A stretch of DNA of 10,784 nucleotides from Candidatus Zixiibacteriota bacterium (lineage in GTDB: Bacteria > Zixibacteria > MSB-5A5 > SM1-73), in contig JAOZNS010000021.1 in assembly GCA_029933635.1 (NCBI GenBank), positions 10,867 through 21,650 of the forward strand, given 5' to 3'. The notes under the pieces were generated by a model. It was not told the DNA's origin and made no database searches. It saw nothing but the letters and a program-made list of their open reading frames with translations. Shown piece after piece: positions 6,584 to 10,784 of the stretch; positions within the stretch are counted from its first letter, which is position 1; each line of letters opens with the position of its first letter. The translations under genes and the position numbers were made by a program.

Positions 6584-7122
6584 GGACTAGCACCTCCTCT
6601 CACCTCCGCCATCTGTCTTCTATCAAATTCTGAAAAAGGCGAAAGGCTGAAGCGATAACTGAAATTTGGCTTAGTCTCTTTTATCTGCTTCTCCACGATT
6701 TGAATCTCATCTATCACGTCCACCATCTTAAAATATCTGGCATCCTTATCTATCTTTACCAAGGTCACCAGCTTGGGCTTTTTTAGGTTCCACTCCAGCA
6801 GAAGCCCTCTTAGAGAATCAAATGGTATGGGTTGGGGGGTCTCCCGAGCAATGTTCCACCACAGGTTTTCATCCGCATCGATTCGCAAGGTCAAAAGTCG
6901 AGACTCCGCCACTGGAACCGGATTATCCGTTGGAGGAAGATTCACCTCCATAGCTTGTGGCTGGCTGAAGACTGTGGTGACCATATAAAAGATTAGAAGC
7001 AAAAAGGCGATATCTACCATGGGGGTCATATCAATTCTGATCCCGATCCTTCTTTTAGGTCTTCTAAGCCCCGTTCCTTTTCTTTGTCTGGGCGCTTCTC
7101 CGCCTACATCAACACCTGCCAT
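6580..7122 (-). CDS. exbD: ExbD/TolR-family proton-channel subunit, second copy
   Basis: This is a single-helix inner-membrane protein that forms an ion channel with ExbB. It has 180 residues: a basic cytoplasmic N-terminus of about 30 residues (longer than in the neighbouring copy), a helix in MTPMVDIAFLLLIFYMVTT containing the channel aspartate (Asp37), and a periplasmic domain (about 55-180). The C-terminal tail past about residue 145 (FSYRFSLSPFSEFDRRQ) is longer than usual. It starts 21 bases after the other exbD and overlaps tonB by four bases. From RRIGI to the helix end the two ExbD proteins are nearly identical, but their periplasmic parts have little similarity, so they probably form a mixed channel or serve different contacts. 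TolR is an alternative name, but the adjacent tonB and absence of tolB/pal favour ExbD. Confidence 0.92.
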   Translation of the reverse strand: MAGVDVGGEAPRQRKGTGLRRPKRRIGIRIDMTPMVDIAFLLLIFYMVTTVFSQPQAMEVNLPPTDNPVPVAESRLLTLRIDADENLWWNIARETPQPIPFDSLRGLLLEWNLKKPKLVTLVKIDKDARYFKMVDVIDEIQIVEKQIKETKPNFSYRFSLSPFSEFDRRQMAEVRGGASP

Positions 7123-7143
7123 TTTTCCTCACTTCCTGACTTT

Positions 7144-7635
7144 TTATATCTTTTCCTCTCTTTCCATCTCCATCTCCGTCACCAGGCTGAACTTGCTGAT
7201 CTTTATCTCCTGGAGTGCGTTCATGATGCTATTCATGGTTCCATAACTTACATCCTTATCCGCCTTGATCACCACGAACCACTTGTAAGCTCCCGGAACG
7301 CTGGCTCTGATCTGAGTGATAACTCTGGGTAGGGTGGTGGGGGTGGCCTCCTCATAATGTCTTATCGGCTCGCTTACCTCCTTCCCTTCCCTTTCCACCG
7401 TTCGCTTGGTGATATACTCTACCAAAACGCTATCCTCCTTGGTGACTGTGACATAGATCATGTCCGACTCAGGAAGCTTTATCTCTGAATGGGAAGAAGG
7501 GAGGGCAACATGTAACTTCTCTGGAGGTTTAAAGGAGGTGGTAGCCATATAAAATATCAAGAGAAGAAAGGCAATATCCACCATGGGGGTCATATCTATT
7601 TTGATGCCTATTCTCCTTTTCATTCTCTTGAGCAT
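7144..7635 (-). CDS. exbD: ExbD/TolR-family proton-channel subunit, first copy
   Basis: This is a 163-residue ExbD-type protein with a short cytoplasmic N-terminus (MLKRMKRRIGIKI), a helix in MTPMVDIAFLLLIFYMATT with the channel aspartate Asp20, and a periplasmic domain. The domain carries a charged insert at about residues 75-95 (TKRTVEREGKEVSEP) and ends with the canonical 'VVIKADKDVSYGTMNSIMNALQ' type of segment expected for ExbD. The tail is highly acidic and basic (EMEMEREEKI). AAAGGAG lies eight bases before the ATG at 7635, which favours this start over the internal Met five residues in. It begins 32 bases after exbB and ends 21 bases before the second exbD, so all are probably on one transcript. 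Confidence 0.93.
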   Translation of the reverse strand: MLKRMKRRIGIKIDMTPMVDIAFLLLIFYMATTSFKPPEKLHVALPSSHSEIKLPESDMIYVTVTKEDSVLVEYITKRTVEREGKEVSEPIRHYEEATPTTLPRVITQIRASVPGAYKWFVVIKADKDVSYGTMNSIMNALQEIKISKFSLVTEMEMEREEKI

Positions 7636-7667
7636 GTCAAAGCTCCTTTCTGCTCAAATTTGGGCTT

Positions 7668-8399
7668 TTATTTCCCTTCCGCCTCTCTGCTTTTCAGAAG
7701 CTGAATCACCTCATAGGAGGCTTCGTCCATGGTGTAGTTAAAGGCATCCACCTTGTTAACAAAAAAGTTGTAGGCCACTATACCCACGATGGCGTTGAAC
7801 AATCCACCCGCGGTATTAACTAAAGCCTCGGAGATCCCAATGGCTAACTGCTGAGCATCGATGATTCCACCAACTCGGTGTCCAGTAGCCGCAAAGGCAC
7901 GAATCATGCCGATGGTGGTGCCCAGAAGCCCCACCATGGTGGCGATGGAGGCGATGGTGGAAAGAGCAATTAAGTTTCTCTCCAGAAGCGGCACCTCCAG
8001 CGCATTTGCCTCCTCAATAGCCCGCTGGGTTTCCGCCAACCGCTTCTCAGGGGTCTCACCACTTCCCAGAAGCTGTCTATACCTCTCGATTCCCGACCTT
8101 AATACGTTTGCCACCGTCCCTCTCTGCTTATCACATGCCGCTAAGGCACCTTCAAAATCTCCCTGCTGGAGCATGGAGATCACGTTTTTAAAGAAGGACT
8201 GAACCGACGCCTTACCCTTCGCCTTGTTCAAGGTGAATAACCTCTCCAGGATGAACGCTAAAAGCATCACCGAGAGAGCAATCAAAATTGACACCAAGGG
8301 ACCGCCTTCATGTAAATATACGGGAAGCTGAAACCAAATGAAGACCCCGATAGCCAAAGAGACTATTAAAACCAGCACTATGAAAACCGATTGTTTCAT
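7668..8399 (-). CDS. exbB: MotA/TolQ/ExbB-family proton-channel protein
   Basis: This is the multi-helix core of the TonB-energising channel, which uses the proton or sodium gradient. It has 243 residues. Hydrophobic stretches lie at about 4-26, 34-52, 143-172 and 188-213, with a large cytoplasmic loop (55-140). Family signatures are LIALSTIASIATMVGLLGTT (143-162) and EALVNTAGGLFNAIVGIVAYN (191-211), the two helices that line the channel and bind ExbD. Classical ExbB has three helices; the extra N-terminal stretch here could be a fourth helix or a cleaved signal. AAGGAG precedes the start at 8399. It is the first gene of the compact exbB-exbD-exbD-tonB set, with a 197-bp gap upstream carrying repeats and a palindrome. 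Confidence 0.94.
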   Translation of the reverse strand: MKQSVFIVLVLIVSLAIGVFIWFQLPVYLHEGGPLVSILIALSVMLLAFILERLFTLNKAKGKASVQSFFKNVISMLQQGDFEGALAACDKQRGTVANVLRSGIERYRQLLGSGETPEKRLAETQRAIEEANALEVPLLERNLIALSTIASIATMVGLLGTTIGMIRAFAATGHRVGGIIDAQQLAIGISEALVNTAGGLFNAIVGIVAYNFFVNKVDAFNYTMDEASYEVIQLLKSREAEGK

Positions 8400-8425
8400 T
8401 TAAACGCTCCTTTTTGGTTTGAAAA

Positions 8426-8578
8426 GTTTAACTTAAACGATTCTCCAAAACGATGCCCAAAGCTGATGAAAAATAGCTTCAACGGAAGAGTCTTTTCCTC
8501 AAATCAAATCATCCATACCTCCTTGCTGAAAATAGATCAGTCTTTTTCGCAATATCCTCAAGAGTTAACTGAAACGAT
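8426..8578. repeat. Palindrome and direct repeats upstream of exbB (possible operator region)
   Basis: The 197-bp gap 8400-8596 contains TTAACTNAAACGAT twice, at 8428-8441 and 8565-8578, in the same orientation and 137 bp apart. A third partial copy, AAACGATGCC at 8448-8457, repeats exactly at 8572-8581. The copy nearest exbB sits in a 13-bp palindrome with a one-base centre (GTTTAA-C-TTAAAC, 8426-8438), 26 bases before the exbB start codon. This could be a repressor or activator site for the operon, or the remains of a short duplication. I found no clear -35/-10 pair nearby, so the transcription start is unknown. Confidence 0.4.
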
Positions 8579-8596
8579 GCCTCAAATAATCCCTTC

Positions 8597-9319
8597 TTAA
8601 AGATCACTGATTTTTGCACAGTTAATTATCACGCTGGGTAAGCTTAACCATATCCCGTAGCTGGAGAGCGCAAAGAAGTTTATCACATTGAAATGATCCC
8701 CGAATCCATCCACCCTCAGCGAATCTGCGAAGGGCGTGGGTATTCCAATAATTGATGTTATGATCAAAGCTATCCACAAGACCAAAGGTATCAGATTAAG
8801 CTTCAACCTCTTTTTTAGATTGTTCAGATAACTTTCCTCATCATTGCGTTTTCTGTGTATCGCCAACAAGCTGATCAGCCCAGCACCAAACGAGGAGAGG
8901 ATGGTCAAACCAACCAGAATCACAAAAAGGCTGAAGAACGCTCCACTTAAAGGGGCGTAGCCAAACAAAGTTCCCAGTTTCAGAAAGAAGCCAAAGCCCA
9001 GGACATAGGTGCCAAAATCCTGTCCTCTTAAGGAAAACCAGGGCAAGAAAAAACTTACGGTCAAAAGAAAAGAGGCTATGGTCAAAACCATCCGGTCCAC
9101 CGAGGAGAATACTTTCACCCTTACCAGACTATGGTCCCTTTCCACCAAGATTGATCGAGAACCTTTCCTTCTCACCTCCTCTAAGTATCTTCTTTTTTCC
9201 TCCTCGTTTTTCCAGAACTCTTTTGGACTCTTAGGATAGATCTCGAAGCCAATGTATTTAAACCTCAGATCCTCAGAGATTTTTTCAAAAGTTTTTTTCT
9301 TTTCGTCTTTCTTTTCCAT
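8597..9319 (-). CDS. Unrecognised multi-helix membrane protein between the TPR gene and exbB
   Basis: I do not recognise this 240-residue protein. Residues 1-70 are cytoplasmic-looking and highly charged (MEKKDEKKKTFEKISED, then KEFWKNEEEKRRYLEEVRRKG, probably helical). Hydrophobic segments follow at about 77-97 (ending in FLPWFS), 126-154, 174-194 and 211-232, with a possible re-entrant stretch at 105-120. A basic loop (155-173, HRKRNDEESY and KKRLK) lies between the second and third. There are no obvious catalytic motifs or signal peptide. AAGGAG precedes the start at 9319, and the gene begins 33 bases after the TPR gene, so those two are very likely co-transcribed; linkage to exbB across 197 bp is plausible. 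The position suggests an accessory membrane partner for the TPR protein or ExbB/TonB system, which is inference from context only. Confidence 0.85.
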   Translation of the reverse strand: MEKKDEKKKTFEKISEDLRFKYIGFEIYPKSPKEFWKNEEEKRRYLEEVRRKGSRSILVERDHSLVRVKVFSSVDRMVLTIASFLLTVSFFLPWFSLRGQDFGTYVLGFGFFLKLGTLFGYAPLSGAFFSLFVILVGLTILSSFGAGLISLLAIHRKRNDEESYLNNLKKRLKLNLIPLVLWIALIITSIIGIPTPFADSLRVDGFGDHFNVINFFALSSYGIWLSLPSVIINCAKISDL

Positions 9320-9352
9320 CCGTATTAAGCTCCTTCATTACTTTTTAGTTTC

Positions 9353-10784
9353 TTAATATCTTTGCATATCTATCCGATCCCTTCCATCCTTGGCAGGTTG
9401 ATTATTGGGATCTATCTTTAAAACTTTAAGATAATATTCATAGGCTTCATCGATGTTGCCTGAGGTTTCCAGCGCCTGCCCTAACATCAAAAGATAGTTG
9501 ATATTTTTGGGAAAACATGAGACCGCTTTTCTAAGATAAGGAACCGCCGCTTTCGGATTTTTCGTTTGCAGATAACAATATCCAACATTAGCGTTTATCT
9601 CGCATTTGGAAGGATCCAGCTTAAGCTCCTTCAAATATGCGTCCTTGGCTGGAGCAAATCTGTCCAGGTTAAAATATACTCGGGCTAAAAGATCCCACGC
9701 GGTGGCTTTATCCGGCTTCAACTCCACCACCCTCTTCAAAGGAACCACCGCCTCTTTGTATTTTTCCAGTTTAAGATAACTTAAGGCTAAATTGAGATGA
9801 GCATTGGCATTATCTGGATCAGCTTCGATTCTCTTCTGGAAAAAGGGGATAGCTTGTTCATACTTTCCCTGGTTATATAAGGCACTCCCCAGGTAGGAGT
9901 AAGCGGATGTTCGGGTGGAATCCAATTGGATGGCTTTGCTCAACGAGACCACCGCCTCCTCCAGCGAGACTGAATCGCCGATCTGCGCCTGAACCTGCCC
10001 TTTACTCACCCAAAAGTCTGCATCCTTTTCGGTCCATTCATGACCTTGTTGAGTTAAGATCTCCTCGTATTTCGTAAAAGCTTTCAGCGCTTCAGGAAAT
10101 TGCTTTAAATCCTGATAGGCTTTGCCCAGATAAAGATATGTCTCCGGCTCCTCAGCACCCAAACCCAAAGATTTTTCCAGATACTGGCTGGCTTTCTGAG
10201 TCATCCCTTCTCGAGTGAGCGTATCATGGTCAATCACCAAGCAGGGAAGCATCTTCGAGAGATAGTAATATGAGATTCCTAAGTTCCTATAGGCCTCTGA
10301 GTTTTCCTCACCAAACTTCAGATACTCTTCGTAAATTACTCGCGCCTCCGGGTAGTGTTTACCGTCCAGCATGTAGATATTACCCAGGGCAAGATATGCT
10401 TCCTTGTTCTTAGGATCCACTCGAATGGCTGTTTTGAAAGCCTCCATGGCATCATTGAATTTTGCCTGTTTAAGATAAGCCTGGGCCAGGTTTGAATAAA
10501 CATCCACCAGGGTGGAATCCAACTTAAGAGCGGTCTGATACTCCTGGATGGCAATAACCAATACTCCCTTTTTGAAGTTCACATCGCCCAGATTTTTGTG
10601 ATACAAAGGGTTTTTCTCATCATAAGAGATCGCCTTACGGAAGGACAAATCTGCCTCCTTTAACATCCCCTTTGCCATCTGCACCAATCCCAATACATTA
10701 TACAGCTCCCCTTTTTCTTTTATATCCAGTCCCTTCCTTATCACGCTGTCAGCTTGATCATACATTCCTTTCTTATAATAAGCA
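9353..10784 (-). CDS. TPR-repeat protein, N-terminus beyond the window
   Basis: This is a long tetratricopeptide-repeat scaffold with about 476 residues in view. The frame stays open to the right edge (AYYKKGMYDQADSV... precedes and spans the first internal Met at 10765), so the true start is outside the window. About 12 to 13 units of roughly 34 residues are visible with the usual pattern, such as 'AYLALGNIYMLDGKHYPEA' and 'AHLNLALSYLKLEKYKEAV', each ending in a D-P-x-N-like turn. Units near the middle are lengthened, notably one with an insertion around MLPCLVIDHDTLTREG. No enzyme domain is visible. TPR arrays mediate protein contacts. Genes like this beside exbB/exbD/tonB suggest a periplasmic or membrane-associated partner of that machine, but location cannot be judged without the N-terminus. 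Confidence 0.9.
   Translation of the reverse strand, partial: AYYKKGMYDQADSVIRKGLDIKEKGELYNVLGLVQMAKGMLKEADLSFRKAISYDEKNPLYHKNLGDVNFKKGVLVIAIQEYQTALKLDSTLVDVYSNLAQAYLKQAKFNDAMEAFKTAIRVDPKNKEAYLALGNIYMLDGKHYPEARVIYEEYLKFGEENSEAYRNLGISYYYLSKMLPCLVIDHDTLTREGMTQKASQYLEKSLGLGAEEPETYLYLGKAYQDLKQFPEALKAFTKYEEILTQQGHEWTEKDADFWVSKGQVQAQIGDSVSLEEAVVSLSKAIQLDSTRTSAYSYLGSALYNQGKYEQAIPFFQKRIEADPDNANAHLNLALSYLKLEKYKEAVVPLKRVVELKPDKATAWDLLARVYFNLDRFAPAKDAYLKELKLDPSKCEINANVGYCYLQTKNPKAAVPYLRKAVSCFPKNINYLLMLGQALETSGNIDEAYEYYLKVLKIDPNNQPAKDGRDRIDMQRY

Noticed and set aside
8391..8600. Plus-strand 69-codon frame in the exbB upstream gap
   Set aside because: It has no ribosome site, overlaps the start of exbB on the other strand and has no recognisable motif; no other plus-strand gene exists in the window.
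1..10784. CRISPR array, tRNA, rRNA, transposase or phage genes
   Set aside because: I saw no regularly spaced repeats, no cloverleaf-like sequence and no recognisable mobile-element protein on either strand.

Overview
The window comes from a diderm (Gram-negative-type) bacterium. It encodes a TolC-family outer-membrane channel, a periplasmic adaptor and a complete ExbB/ExbD/TonB energy-transducing set, all of which need an outer membrane. Base composition is moderate, with strong AGGAG-type ribosome sites before nearly every gene. Paired ExbD genes in line with TPR genes, a K+-type membrane pyrophosphatase and a Yip1-domain protein are a mix I associate with uncultured lineages around the FCB superphylum (Zixibacteria-like). 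No marker gene is present, so this assignment is a low-confidence inference.

Every convincing gene lies on the minus strand, so the window reads from right to left. Block 1 (10784 to 5822) runs: a long TPR-repeat protein (5' end beyond the window), an unrecognised four-helix membrane protein, exbB, exbD, a second exbD, and tonB. The exbB-tonB genes are tightly packed, and the second exbD overlaps tonB by ATGA. A strong hairpin terminator (5586-5612) closes the block about 210 nt after tonB. Block 2 is hppA (5290-3317), a 657-residue membrane pyrophosphatase with two tandem promoter-like sites in the AT-rich DNA before it. Block 3 (3056 to 1) runs: a Yip1-family membrane protein, a TolC-family channel and a MacA/AcrA-like adaptor whose C-terminus runs off the left edge. 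It looks like the start of a tripartite export locus; the inner-membrane pump gene is probably just outside the window.

The blocks share a theme of envelope energetics. HppA would turn pyrophosphate hydrolysis into an ion gradient. ExbB/ExbD/TonB would spend ion motive force to do work at the outer membrane. The adaptor and TolC protein would form the periplasmic and outer-membrane parts of an efflux or secretion conduit. No TonB-dependent receptor is present, so the substrate is unknown.

I see no RNA genes, CRISPR array, insertion sequence with transposase, or phage genes. The most unusual points are the nearly identical membrane anchors of the two ExbD proteins beside diverged periplasmic domains, the unrecognised membrane protein between the TPR and exbB genes, the repeat and palindrome motifs before exbB, and a small inverted-repeat cluster between hppA and the Yip1 gene.
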